From Vicinamibacteria bacterium (GTDB lineage: Bacteria; Acidobacteriota; Vicinamibacteria; Fen-336): a stretch of 64,000 bases of DNA. Of this stretch, positions 39,101 through 49,440 are shown piece by piece; position 1 is the stretch's first letter, and each line of letters starts with the position of its first letter. A program made the translations under genes and the position numbers. The DNA lies in assembly GCA_025994075.1 (NCBI GenBank), contig JAMQGV010000021.1, positions 206,161 through 270,160 of the forward strand. The letters are read 5' to 3'. The notes under the pieces were generated by a model. It searched no databases. It saw only the letters and a list, made by a program, of their open reading frames with translations, and was not told where the DNA came from.

Positions 39101-39605
39101 GCATCGCCACCAGCTCGGTGTCGAGGGCCTCGACCTCCCGCGCGAGCAGCGCGACCTTCGCCTGCAGCCACTCGACGTGCTTGGGCCAGTAGCGGGCGCG
39201 CACGAAGCCCTGTCGCTCGTCGGGACGCAGCGCCTTGTGGTCTTCGTAGAGGTTGCGGGCCTGCAACTCGCGCTCGCGCGGCGCGTCGAGCAGCCGCTGC
39301 TGGATGCGCACGCTCTCGTGGCGGCGCGCTGCGTCGCGGATGCCCTCGCGCTGGAAGCCCCAGAACGACTCCAGGTACTCGTCGATCCGCTTCTGGGCCC
39401 CGACCTTCTCGCGCTCGAGCCGCTTGCGCTCCTTGTCGAGGCGGCCCACGATGGCGATGTACTCGGGCCACTCCTCCTCGTAGGAGCGCGAACCCCACGA
39501 TACCTGGGCCAGCAGCGGCCACACGAGGGCCAGGACGACGGTGACCGCGGCCACCGCAAGCAGGCTGGTCGGCCCACCCCGGTCCATCTCCCGTTGCTGG
39601 CACAC
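36087..39605 (-). CDS. Giant membrane-anchored coiled-coil protein with Cys-rich and beta-sandwich C-terminal domains
   Basis: The 1172-residue product has one membrane helix near residues 14-34, then a long exported part. Residues about 45-180 are charged helix (EEEWPEYIAIVGRLDKERKRL), 200-450 mixed helical, 470-830 Ala/Arg/Glu-rich coiled coil (many AAEA and ARLDA heptads), 830-900 a Pro/Gly linker, 900-1000 a TPR-like pair of helices (GAMGLVAQVDALDPGHPWVE, AALQRGQAALQANDLAAAEQ), a small Cys-rich motif (PTCTCAGYEYRGGRCVG), and a final ~95-residue beta domain with SYSMYDVKDRMIV, LLDTGCVSGSGRVAL and WNFTLGCPQ. The last type also occurs at the ends of large surface proteins. The start is GTG 39605 or ATG 39587; neither has a good ribosome site. 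The function is not recognised; a cell-envelope scaffold is a fair guess. Confidence 0.72.
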   Translation of the reverse strand: MCQQREMDRGGPTSLLAVAAVTVVLALVWPLLAQVSWGSRSYEEEWPEYIAIVGRLDKERKRLEREKVGAQKRIDEYLESFWGFQREGIRDAARRHESVRIQQRLLDAPRERELQARNLYEDHKALRPDERQGFVRARYWPKHVEWLQAKVALLAREVEALDTELVAMQAQTTTLWSAFREEVAEDVAFAIKEVLGAFVGDVVSCFENLFVDSLARAVGQVPAGTLDPGFAPEAVWGSQPLTLGGFMEVGQACVAGPARDAIVHGFAAAWKKEFMDDLEATHQVLPEVAAHWWDHHVAVELPKDRPLLQRVRERVLSPDAIGNAVRQHVDEAAIRRLAADQMPDLERQFAGVVARTRDPEAVRRTMRGIARSRAEDALSESGRLGPVVAGIELGVKVTAQLMQMSANSEVFLEIENNEVERYRRIVACLRERREPIAAPAIIEKLELDGRAYAAFLGQCAQVRAAAAPTPDPQPTPDRARLDALLERLRALVARGRAADQQARAGCAAAETALAGVPANLAQVAARLDAAETAAVPTGSRRDPGAARTLADQAYAEAGRVIEARQRAEAAEATACAAADRAQAASTDPERERWVAAAATAAREAGAQAQVAAAAAARSAAVAGQLVTNPAVPPVAAATAAELAAVESALAGLERELTAARQAAREAAEANDALRLARPEAAALHDEHRVGLEPHRAEAWAGLALREADGLFGQVQTLGDGLGRCAAELPRAITGHLGALEAARARLANLRARAAGPEPAVAGVDDAARDARASADTAEIFAEAVAAVAGRAQACAARGAAVAPRPAPPAPPLSDPPPLPASDPQPPAPGPGPAPASGGGWTSGGVTTIAGETAPDADLSPAPATAPPSFGRPDVSGLIAGIRAAKDACNYPGAMGLVAQVDALDPGHPWVEANRALLQRLAAGQASAYAALQRGQAALQANDLAAAEQFAVQAANNAPSCMRASVEGLVGAVGSARATADAQRRAERARVAQEILGGLIGIANTLSGRQGGAPAVPTGGAAAGGSPPFADPCAFQYTFANKYAPTPTCTCAGYEYRGGRCVGQGGATGPGAVDTRSTACGSTSKSGADAPASITVDMGGRTGTAVFSYSMYDVKDRMIVRQGGRALLDTGCVSGSGRVALSVTAFGGPVTVIVQPACEKRGTQWNFTLGCPQ

Positions 39606-39667
39606 TGAACTGGGGGCAGCCTAGCGCCGGCAGGCCCTCGCCTTCAACGACATTCGCGCGTCGTCCG

Positions 39668-40963
39668 GTGGTTGTCGTTGACCCCGGCGGGAGCCGCGTG
39701 GTAACACCGCGCTTGTTCGCCAATCCCCTGCGCCCGGCACCGCATCCCGGTGGACCTCGCCGTCCGCCCCGGCCGTTGGCCGTGCTGGCCGCGTGCGCTG
39801 CTCTCGCGGGTCCGGCGTCGGCCGGCACGGCCGAACCACCGGCAGCGGTGGCGCTGGCGCTGGAGACGGCTGCCGATCGGCTGGCAGACCGGGTCGAACT
39901 CGCGCAGGCCCTTTTCCAGGGCTTGCCAAGGGGCAGCCGGCTCGCAGTCTTCGCCTTCGACGCCCGGGTGGAGGCCGCACTGCCCCCCACGGACGACGCT
40001 GCGGCCGTCGACGCCTCGCTGGCGGCGATACAACCCGGGACTGGTTCGCCCGCCCTGCACGACGCCCTGCACGCAGCCATCGCCGCGTTGCGCGAGCTGC
40101 CGGCCCGTCGCAAGGCCGTGGTGCTGCTGGCGTCGGGGCGCGACGGCAGCAGCTCGCGGCGACTCGAGGACGCACTGGCCGCGGCGCAGGCGGCTGTGAT
40201 CCCGGTTTTCGCGGTCGGCCCCTCGGACCCGCCCAGCGCGCTGCGCCGGATCGCCCGGATCACCGGTGGCGCCTTCGCGACACTGGAAGAGGCGTCGGGC
40301 TTCGAGATCGCCGGTCGCATCTTCGGCTTGCAGGCGCGCGGTCCGGTCCCCGGCCCGGGGGCGACCGGCGCGGGCGGGACACCGACTCCCGCTGCGGTCG
40401 TCTCGCCGGCCGGCGGCGCCGCGCCCGCCGTCCCGGCAATCGCCGCAGTGACACCCACGACGGGCACAGCGCCAGGGGCGGTCTCGCGAGGCTGGCCGCC
40501 GGCAACGCTGCTAGCACCGCTCGCGGCCGTCGCCGCCGCTTCGCTCGCCGCGATCGGGATCGGCCTGCGCCGCCGCCGCAACCCACCACGGCCGCGCGAG
40601 CGGCGGGCGCCCGAGGGCACCGTGCTGATGCCGTACGCAGACCAGCAGCCACCTGCGCGGACACGGCTGCTCCGCGTCCAGCCGCGGCTCGAAGTCGTCG
40701 CCGGCGGCGAAGCAGGCCGCTGCTGGACGCTGGCACTTCCGGCCACGATCGGGCGTGCCGCGGACAGCGACATCGTGATCGAGGACAGCCGCGTCTCGGC
40801 CCAGCACTGTCGCATCCGCGAGGCCGACGGCCGCTGCATCCTCGAGGACCTGCAGAGTTCCAACGGGAGCTACGTCAACGGGCAGCGCGTGCGCCGCCAC
40901 CCGCTGCGCGGCGGCGACGAGATCGGCCTCGGCGGCGCGCGGCTGCGGTTCCTCGAACACTGA
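39668..40963 (+). CDS. VWA-like and FHA domain membrane protein
   Basis: A 431-residue protein with an N-terminal signal or anchor (about 36-52), a periplasmic von Willebrand A-like domain (about 58-240), a Pro/Ala/Thr linker, a second membrane helix (about 287-305) and a C-terminal FHA domain (about 345-431) with GRAADSDIVIEDSRVSAQH and LQSSNGSYVNGQRV, which should bind phosphothreonine in the cytoplasm. The VWA metal site looks lost: the usual DxSxS is ETAAD at 66-70, while the later TGSPALHDAL remains. It starts with GTG 39668 and is divergent from the giant coiled-coil gene, with 62 bases between. It could report phosphorylation state across the membrane; no kinase is encoded nearby. Confidence 0.82.
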   Translation: MVVVDPGGSRVVTPRLFANPLRPAPHPGGPRRPPRPLAVLAACAALAGPASAGTAEPPAAVALALETAADRLADRVELAQALFQGLPRGSRLAVFAFDARVEAALPPTDDAAAVDASLAAIQPGTGSPALHDALHAAIAALRELPARRKAVVLLASGRDGSSSRRLEDALAAAQAAVIPVFAVGPSDPPSALRRIARITGGAFATLEEASGFEIAGRIFGLQARGPVPGPGATGAGGTPTPAAVVSPAGGAAPAVPAIAAVTPTTGTAPGAVSRGWPPATLLAPLAAVAAASLAAIGIGLRRRRNPPRPRERRAPEGTVLMPYADQQPPARTRLLRVQPRLEVVAGGEAGRCWTLALPATIGRAADSDIVIEDSRVSAQHCRIREADGRCILEDLQSSNGSYVNGQRVRRHPLRGGDEIGLGGARLRFLEH

Positions 40964-41241
40964 GGACCGCCCCCTCAGCGCAACGGAGGATCAACTCCGC
41001 TGGTCAGGGAGGACGGACGAGGCGACCAGCACCGCCGATTCCAGTGGTCCTGCTCTCGACGGGCAGGGTGACCTGGTTCGACGGCGGCGCCATCCAGCCT
41101 TCGCGGGACAGGCCAGAACATCGACGTCAGCAGACGCGGGCCTGCCGCACGCGCGTCGTCGGCGGCGAGATCGAGCGAGGCCGCGGCCGAGGACAGGCGT
41201 GCGACCGTCCCGTTCTCCGGCAAGGGGCCTCGCCGACAGAT
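40964..41241. other. Intergenic stretch between convergent genes
   Basis: These 278 bases separate the end of the VWA-FHA gene from the end of the small membrane protein gene. A 6-bp inverted repeat CTGAGG/CCTCAG (40960-40978) spans the first stop codon, and CGGAG/CTCCG pairs lie just after it, so transcripts may fold here, but there is no T-run. I see no convincing gene, RNA or repeat in the rest. Confidence 0.4.
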
Positions 41242-41457
41242 TCAGTCGTGGCGGGCGTGGACCCGCTCGGCCAGCAGGCCGAGCGCGACGCAGGCCGCGA
41301 ACAGCAGCCCGGACAGCACGGCGCCCGGCAGCGCGGCCTCGTGGTGTCCCGCGAGGTCGGCCTCGAGCGCCGCCGTCAGCAGCCACATCTGGACGACCAG
41401 CAGCACGGACAGCAGGGCCAGGGCGCCGTCGATCGCGTCACGCCGCCGGCTCTTCAC
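41242..41457 (-). CDS. Small two-helix membrane protein of the molybdoenzyme module
   Basis: A 71-residue protein with two membrane helices (about 11-30 and 43-63) and charged ends, MKSRRRDA and ERVHARHD. GTG 41457 overlaps the Rieske stop in a GTGA junction, which is strong evidence that it is a real gene and part of this operon. It carries no cofactor motif. By position it may be a small structural subunit of the complex formed by the four upstream genes. Confidence 0.7.
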   Translation of the reverse strand: MKSRRRDAIDGALALLSVLLVVQMWLLTAALEADLAGHHEAALPGAVLSGLLFAACVALGLLAERVHARHD

Positions 41458-41939
41458 GCGCCCTCAATGCGGACCGCGAACAGCTCTTCGCCGCGACGCT
41501 CCAGCACGACCCGCGGCAGCGGCCGGGGCGGCGGGCCCTGCAGCACTCGGCCGTCGTCGATCGCGAACCAGCCCTCGTGGCAGGGGCAGTGCAGCTTGCC
41601 CTCCGCGACCTTCGGCAGCACCGCGCACGACAGGTGCGTGCACTTCTGGCCGTAGGCCACGAAGGTGTCTTCGGCCGTGCGGATCAGCAGGCAGGGGTCG
41701 TCCGGTCCCGGGTAGTGGAACAGCTTCACGCCCTGCACCGGCACGTCGGCCACCCGCGCCACCCGCAGCTCCGGGTACACCGTGGCCCGCCGGAACCGCG
41801 ACCGCACCAGGATCCACAGGTTGCCGACGAACATGCCGAGGCTGGTCAGCAGCAGGAAGCGGCTGAACTGCCGCCTCGTGACCATCCGCTCGTCGCCGGT
41901 GGCGACCGGGAAGTCCGTCCGCCAGGACGGCTCGCGCAT
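41454..41939 (-). CDS. Rieske [2Fe-2S] protein with N-terminal anchor
   Basis: A 161-residue protein with a Tat-like segment TRRQFSRFLLLTSLGMFVG (21-39) that serves as signal anchor, and a Rieske domain with cluster ligands C100/H102 in CTHLSC and C118/H121 in CPCHEGWF; C105 and C120 can form the usual disulfide. ATG 41939 overlaps the upstream ferredoxin stop (TGATG), and the end overlaps the small membrane gene. It is not next to a cytochrome b/c1 operon. The Tat segment would put the domain outside the cytoplasm, so it is more likely a partner of the NarI-like part of the fusion protein than of the catalytic subunit. This placement is inference. Confidence 0.88.
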   Translation of the reverse strand: MREPSWRTDFPVATGDERMVTRRQFSRFLLLTSLGMFVGNLWILVRSRFRRATVYPELRVARVADVPVQGVKLFHYPGPDDPCLLIRTAEDTFVAYGQKCTHLSCAVLPKVAEGKLHCPCHEGWFAIDDGRVLQGPPPRPLPRVVLERRGEELFAVRIEGA

Positions 41940-42510
41940 CAGGGCTGCTCCCAAAGGTAGTCGGCCACGTCGAGGCTGATCTCGGTGCGGCCGACGGGCG
42001 CCATCACGGCGACGCGGGTGGTCACGGCCTGACGGCCGAAGCGGAAACTGTGGACCGGGGTCTCGCGGCGCCCGATCTGGATCAGGTCCTTCGGCAGGTA
42101 GGCGAGCGCCTGGCTCGGGCAGACGGTCGCGCACATCGGGCGCTTGCCAACCGAGGTGCGGTCGTAGCACATGTCGCACTTCATCATCTGCTCCTGCTTC
42201 ACCATCACCTTCGGCACCCCGAAGGGACAGGCCAGCACGCAGTTGGAGCAGGCGATGCAGCGCGGCTTGAGCGCGGACTGGACGATGCCGTCTTCGCCCT
42301 TCTTGATCGCGTCCGCCGGGCAGACCTGGGCGCAGGTGGGATCGTCGCAGTGCATGCAGACCATGGGCACGGTGGCGATCGTCTCGCGGCGGTCCAGGAA
42401 GTCGAGGTGGATCATCGAGTGGCCGCGGTGGGTCTCGCACTCGGCGCAGGCGTTGACGCACGACTCGCAGCCGATGCAGCGCGACGGGTCGACGAAGAAG
42501 CCGTACTCGC

Positions 42511-42514
<4 letters not shown>
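41939..42514 (-). CDS. Four-cluster ferredoxin-type electron transfer subunit
   Basis: A 191-residue protein of the DmsB/NrfC/PhsB type with four cysteine sets for [4Fe-4S] clusters: [14 protein letters not shown] (from residue 13), [26 protein letters not shown] and [20 protein letters not shown]. It has no signal peptide, so it should be cytoplasmic alongside the catalytic subunit. ATG 42514 overlaps the stop of the molybdoenzyme gene (ATGA). It would connect the molybdenum subunit with the membrane partner encoded upstream. Confidence 0.9.
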
Positions 42515-44743
<2,229 letters not shown>

Positions 44744-44751
<8 letters not shown>

Positions 44752-46966
44752 GAGTCTCCTCCTCCTTGATGCGGAGCTGGGCCCGGGCCAGCGCCTTGCG
44801 CTTGCAGGCGGGACACACCTCCTGCCAGGTCGTGCCCGCCTCGTCGAGCGTGTAGTCGAAGCCGAGCTCCGGCAGGATGCGCTTGAGGTCGCCGACGTGC
44901 ATCGCCGAGGCGAAGCGCTCGCCGCAACCGCGGCAGGCGGCGCCGGGGCCGGCATCGCCCGCGTCCTGGTAGAGCTTGACGCCGAGCTGGGCCGGCCGCT
45001 GGAAGACGTGGAACAGCTTGCCGAAGGGCAGGTAGAGCAGCGTGGCCACGACCGTGACCGCGTGCAGGATCGACAGGAAGCTGAAGTACTGCCCCTTCAG
45101 GAATGCGGTCGAGGCGGTCAGCGCCAGCCCGGTCACCGAGACCGCGAAGAGCAGGAACAGCGGGAAGAAGTCCTGGGCGAAGCTCTGCAGCGCCAGCGCC
45201 CCGGCGTCGCGGAAGCGCCGCCACAGGGCGAGCGCGATGCCGGAGAGCACCATCACCGCGGCGAAGTCGAGGCCGTGGATGATCGCCCAGCCCAGCAGGC
45301 TGTCGACCGGGAAGGCCATCGTCGGGAAGCCGAACACGTAGGTGACGTAGACCGTCAGGTCGTCGGCGGGCGTGCGGAAGTGGACCCAGCCGAAGACCAG
45401 CGGGAAGGTGATGGCGACGGCCAGCACGCAGCCCCAGAAGATGAGCTGGTGGGCAGCCCAGCGCGCGGGCGACCGGTGGCGGATGAACCCCTGTCCCGCG
45501 AGATGGGTGGCGGCCACCGTGGCGAGCCGGACGCCGCTGGCCAGCAGGCCGCGCTCCCGCACCAGCTCGAACCCGCGCCACCAGAAGACGCCGGTCGGCG
45601 GGCGCTGCAGCCAGGTCGCGTAGTGGTAGACGACGCCCCAGGTCGCGAAGATCACCGCGAAGGTGTAGATGACGAGCGCCGCGTCGAAGTTCTGCAGGTT
45701 GCGGGAGCCGACGACGATCGAGGCCACGAGCAGCGCGGTGGCGAGGGTGGCGACGGCCCCGGCGCGCAGCGCGGCCGGGAGATGGCGCAGCGCGGGCGGC
45801 AGCAGCCGCTCCAGCGCTTCCTGCCGCGGGACGAAGACGCGGCGGTTGGCGATCCACAGCACCGCCGCGGTGGCCGCCAGCAGCACGAAGCCGGGCCAGA
45901 CCTCCCCGGTGCGGTCGCGGAAGAAGCCGAGCAGCAGCGGCGGGAAGAAGCCGCCGAGCCCGCCCATCGCGCCCACCAGGCCGGTCACCGTCCCGGTCCG
46001 CTCGGGGAAGTACTGCGGCACCAGCTTGAAGACGGCGCCGTTGCCGAGCCCGAGCAGCGCGGCGCAGCCGAGCGCGCCGACGGTGAACGGGATCATCGAC
46101 TCCCAGGCCAGCAGCAGCGCGAACGGCACGAGGCCCGCGAACACCCCGGACAAGACACGGGCTCCGCCCATGTGGTCGGCCAGGATGCCGCCGATCGGGC
46201 GCACGAGCGTGGCCAGCACGACGAAGCCGGCCGTGCGGAAGCCGGCGTCCGTCACCGACAGCGCGAACACGTCGCGCAGCAGCGTCGGCAGGTAGATCGA
46301 GAAGGCGACGAAGCCGCCGAAGGTCAGGAAGTAGAACGCCGAGAGCAGCCACGCCAGCGGCTCGCGCAGGGCGCGGGCCGCTTCCGCGAGCCCCTGCGGC
46401 GCCGTCCGCGCCGGCGCGTCGCGCGCCAGCAGGCCGAAGGCTACGCCCCACAGGGCCAAGAGCGCCGCGCTCGCGTGGAACACCCGCTCCCAGCCGATCA
46501 CCGTGGCCACGACCGGGCCCAGGAACACCGCGGCGGACTGCCCCGCATTGCCCAGGCCGTAGACGCCGAGCGCCGCGCCCTGGCGCTCCGGCGGCGTCCA
46601 GCGCGAGACGTAGCTGACGCCGACGGCGAAGGAGGAGCCCGCGACGCCGAGCAGGAACGCGGTCCCGAGCAGCGCGGGGAAGCTGGCCGCGGCGGGCACC
46701 AGCGCCACCGGGCCGGCGACGCCCACCATCAGCAGCGTGAACGTCCAGCGGGCGCCGAAGCGATCGGCCAGCATGCCGAGCGGCAGCCGCGCCAGCGCCC
46801 CGAGCAGCACCGGCACCGCGACCAGCAGCGCGGTCTGCGTCGCCGACAGCACGAAGCGCTCGCGGAACACGCCGCTGAAGGCGCTGACCAGCCCCCAGCC
46901 CGCGAAACAGAGGGCGAACGACGTGGTCGCGAGGGCGAGGTGGTGGCCGCGCTGCTGAGAACGCAT
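44744..46966 (-). CDS. NarK-like MFS transporter fused to a NarI-like cytochrome b domain and a zinc ribbon
   Basis: A 740-residue fusion. Residues 1-375 are a 12-helix MFS unit with nitrate-porter features (GVAGSSFAVGVSYVSRW at 107-123, GLGNGAVFKLVPQYFPERTG at 306-325, GAMGGLGGFFPP at 332-343). Residues about 405-655 hold 5-6 further helices like NarI or HdrE, with candidate heme histidines H506, H565, H635 and H653. Residues 678-721 contain two CxxC pairs (C678/C681, C718/C721) that suggest a zinc ribbon or rubredoxin-like site. ATG 46966 was chosen over 47014 because the latter lies in the regulatory box. It heads the five-gene module. The protein looks both like a nitrate importer and the quinol-side anchor for the molybdoenzyme; a TATACT sits 12-17 bases before the ATG. 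Confidence 0.85.
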
Positions 46967-47001
46967 GGGATGTCCCGAGTATAGGGGACCCGTGGCGGAC
47001 C

Positions 47002-47013
47002 TGACCGCCGTCA
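47002..47013. promoter_or_regulatory. Crp/Fnr-type box TGACCGCCGTCA in divergent promoter
   Basis: TGAC-N4-GTCA with TAGG directly after it lies in the 96-base gap between the fusion gene and the DUF438 gene. Its centre (47007.5) is 41.5 bases from the first base of the fusion-gene ATG and 55.5 bases before the DUF438 ATG. The same 16 bases recur at 48296. The half site fits a Crp/Fnr helix with E and R, as encoded at 50693. The gap also holds TATACT (46978-46983, minus) and the ribosome site AGGAGCAGGG of the rightward gene. Confidence 0.6.
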
Positions 47014-47062
47014 TAGGTGGTTTCCATTCCGACCTGCAGACTCGGCCCCGAGGAGCAGGGAA

Positions 47063-48292
47063 ATGAGCGAGCTGATCGACAACGGGCGGGAACGGGTCGC
47101 GACGCTGAAGCACGTGATCCGCGGGTTGCAGCGCGGCGTCCCGTTGCCGATAGTGCAGCAGGACATGGTCGCCCTGGTGCGCCAGTGCGACGCCGCCGAC
47201 GTCGCCGTCATGGAGCAGGAACTGATCGCCGAGGGCACCCCGGTCACCGAGATCATGGGCGCCTGCGACCTGCACGCCCACGCGGTCCGCGAGGTGCTCG
47301 TCGAGCGCGAGTCCGCGGCGCTCCCGGCCGGCCACCCGGTCGACGTGTTCCGGCGCGAGAACGCGGCGCTGGGCGAGCAGGTCGCCCGCGTGCGCGAGGC
47401 GCTGGCCGCGCTGGCTTCGGGCCCGGCCGCCGAGTCGCCCGCGCGCGATGCGCGGCTCGCGGCGCGCCGCGAGCTGGGCCTGCTGATGGACGTCGACAAG
47501 CACTACCAGCGCAAGGAGCAGCTGTTGTTCCCGTTCCTCGAGCAGCGCGGCATCACCGGGCCGTCGCAGGTGATGTGGGCCAAGGACGACGAGGTCCGCG
47601 ACCGGCTCCGCGCGCTGGACGAGGCGCTGGGCGACGAGGGCTGCTCGGCCGGGGACTGGGCGCGTCTGCGCCAGGAAGTCGGCGAGCGCGCGCTGAGCGC
47701 CGTCGCGGAAATGGTCTTCAAGGAGGAGCACATCCTGCTGCCGATGTCGCTGCAGAAGCTCCGCGAGGAGGAGTGGGCGCAGATCGCCGCGCAGTCGGCG
47801 GCGTTCGGCTTCTGCCTCGTCGATCCCGCCGCGCGCTGGACCGGCGCGGACGCCGCTCAGGCGAAGCCCGCGGCCGCGGGCGAGGCGCTGGCCTTCGCGA
47901 CCGGCAGCCTGACCCCGGCCCAGTTGCAGGCCCTGTTCCGCTCGCTGCCCGTCGACGTCACTTTCGTCGACGCGGACGACCGCGTGCGCTACTTCAGCGA
48001 CGGCGGCGGCCGCGTGTTCCAGCGGCCGCTGGCCGTGCTCGGCCGCAAAGTCCAGAACTGCCACCCGCCGGCCAGCGTGGGCACCGTCGAGCGCATCCTG
48101 GCCGACTTCAAGTCCGGCGCCCAGAACGTCGCCGAGTTCTGGCTGCAGATGCGAGGCCGCTTCGTCCACATCCGTTACTTCGCGCTGCGCGACGAGGCGG
48201 GGACCTATCTCGGCACGCTCGAGGTGACCCAGGATCTGACCCGCGAGCGCACGCTGGAGGGCGACCGCCGCCTGCTCCAGTACGAGTCCTGA
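47063..48292 (+). CDS. DUF438 / hemerythrin HHE / PAS sensor protein
   Basis: A 409-residue soluble protein with three parts: an N-terminal DUF438 helical domain (about 5-75), a hemerythrin-like HHE region (about 90-240) with candidate diiron ligands in LLMDVDKHYQRKEQLLFPF and MVFKEEHILLPMSL, and a C-terminal PAS domain (about 285-400, LPVDVTFVDADDRVRYFSDG) of the type found in these fusions. Such proteins are thought to sense oxygen or nitric oxide, or to repair iron-sulfur or diiron sites. ATG 47063 has AGGAGCAGGG upstream. It lies under the shared Crp/Fnr-type box and starts the operon with the two radical SAM genes, so it probably helps the nitrate-respiring cell cope with nitrogen oxides. 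Confidence 0.85.
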   Translation: MSELIDNGRERVATLKHVIRGLQRGVPLPIVQQDMVALVRQCDAADVAVMEQELIAEGTPVTEIMGACDLHAHAVREVLVERESAALPAGHPVDVFRRENAALGEQVARVREALAALASGPAAESPARDARLAARRELGLLMDVDKHYQRKEQLLFPFLEQRGITGPSQVMWAKDDEVRDRLRALDEALGDEGCSAGDWARLRQEVGERALSAVAEMVFKEEHILLPMSLQKLREEEWAQIAAQSAAFGFCLVDPAARWTGADAAQAKPAAAGEALAFATGSLTPAQLQALFRSLPVDVTFVDADDRVRYFSDGGGRVFQRPLAVLGRKVQNCHPPASVGTVERILADFKSGAQNVAEFWLQMRGRFVHIRYFALRDEAGTYLGTLEVTQDLTRERTLEGDRRLLQYES

Positions 48293-48295
48293 GCA

Positions 48296-48307
48296 TGACC
48301 GCCGTCA
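48296..48307 (+). promoter_or_regulatory. Second copy of the Crp/Fnr-type box
   Basis: TGACCGCCGTCA followed by TAGG repeats the element at 47002, starting four bases after the DUF438 stop. Its centre (48301.5) is 41.5 bases before the ATG at 48343, with AATGCT at 48331-48336 where a -10 would lie if transcription began at that ATG. This suggests an internal, activator-dependent promoter, possibly giving a leaderless message. Confidence 0.55.
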
Positions 48308-48342
48308 TAGGCCGGGCCGCGAGCGAAGGCAATGCTCGCGCC

Positions 48343-49440
48343 ATGGCCGTCGACTTCGAGCGCGCGCCGTTCCTGGTGATCTGGGAGGTGACCCGGGCCT
48401 GCGCTCTCGCCTGCGTCCACTGCCGCGCCGACGCCATCGCCCGCCGCGACCCGCGCGAGCTGACCACCGAGGAGGGCTTCCGCCTGATCGACCAGGTCCG
48501 CTCGTTCGGCACGCCGCCGCCGCTGCTGGTGCTGACCGGGGGCGACCCGATGTGGCGCCGGGACCTGGCGGAGCTGGTGCGCTACGGCACGGCGGCGGGG
48601 CTCAGCGTGGCGCTGACGCCGAGCGGGACCGCGATGCCCACCCGGAAGCGGCTCGCGGAGCTGAAGGACGCTGGCCTGGCGCGGGTGGCGGTCAGCCTCG
48701 ACGGCCCCGACCCCGAGACCCACGACGCCTTCCGCCGCGTCAGAGGCTCGTACGCCAACACCGTCAAGATCGTCGAGGCCGTCGCCGAGCTGGGGCTGCC
48801 GCTGCAGATCAACACCACCGTCAGCCGTCGCACGCTGCCGACGCTGCGGGCGATGGCGGAGCGGGTGGCGGACTTCCCGCTGGTGCTGTGGGCCGTGTTC
48901 TTCCTGGTCCCGATGGGGCGGGGACTGGGCCTCGAGCAGATCAGCGCGCAGGAGTGCGAGGAGGTGCTCGAGTTCCTCGACGAGCTCTCGTACCGCGTGC
49001 CGTTCGGGATCAAGACCACCGAGGCTCCGCACTTCCGCCGCATCCAGGCCACCCGCCACGACCCCTCCCGCGGCGCCGGCGCCAGCCGCAGGCCGCTGCG
49101 CGCGCCGCGCGCTGTCAACGACGGCAACGGCTTCGTCTTCGTCGACCACGTCGGCGACGTGTGCCCGAGCGGGTTCCTGCCGATGCCGCGCGGCAACGTC
49201 CGCGACGGGCGCCTGGTCGCGACCTACCGCCACGACGACGTGTTCCGCGGGCTTCGCGACGCCGACGCGCTCGGCGGCCGCTGCGGCCGCTGCGAGTTCC
49301 GCGCCGTCTGCGGCGGCTCCCGCTCGCGGGCGTTCGCCAAGACCGGCGACGCGTTCGCCGAGGATCCACTCTGTGCGTACCAACCCGCAGCCGCGCGGCC
49401 GGTCGCCGCCCTGCCCCTGGTCCAAGGAATCGCTCCGTGA
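48343..49440 (+). CDS. Radical SAM/SPASM protein, TIGR04053-like
   Basis: A 365-residue radical SAM enzyme. The canonical CX3CX2C is in TRACALACVHCRAD near residue 22-29, the SAM-binding LTGGDP follows, and the C-terminal SPASM-type auxiliary cluster region has VCPSGFLPMPRGN, RCGRCEFRAVCGGSRSRAF and DPLCAY. This layout is that of heme-d1/alternative heme synthesis relatives (NirJ, AhbD) and of the TIGR04053 group. No nirS is in the window, so a d1-heme role is not supported. ATG 48343 was chosen because the earlier ATG at 48295 overlaps the repeated regulatory box. It is joined to the next gene by a GTGA overlap. Confidence 0.82.
   Translation: MAVDFERAPFLVIWEVTRACALACVHCRADAIARRDPRELTTEEGFRLIDQVRSFGTPPPLLVLTGGDPMWRRDLAELVRYGTAAGLSVALTPSGTAMPTRKRLAELKDAGLARVAVSLDGPDPETHDAFRRVRGSYANTVKIVEAVAELGLPLQINTTVSRRTLPTLRAMAERVADFPLVLWAVFFLVPMGRGLGLEQISAQECEEVLEFLDELSYRVPFGIKTTEAPHFRRIQATRHDPSRGAGASRRPLRAPRAVNDGNGFVFVDHVGDVCPSGFLPMPRGNVRDGRLVATYRHDDVFRGLRDADALGGRCGRCEFRAVCGGSRSRAFAKTGDAFAEDPLCAYQPAAARPVAALPLVQGIAP

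Noticed and set aside
48295..48342. ATG at 48295 as start of the first radical SAM gene
   Set aside because: The bases after it are the same 16 bases found in the promoter at 47002, so they are better read as a regulatory site; homology begins only after the ATG at 48343.
48343..49440. NirJ (heme d1 synthesis) assignment for the first radical SAM protein
   Set aside because: The fold and cysteines are compatible, but no nirS or other heme d1 genes are present, so the more general call was kept.
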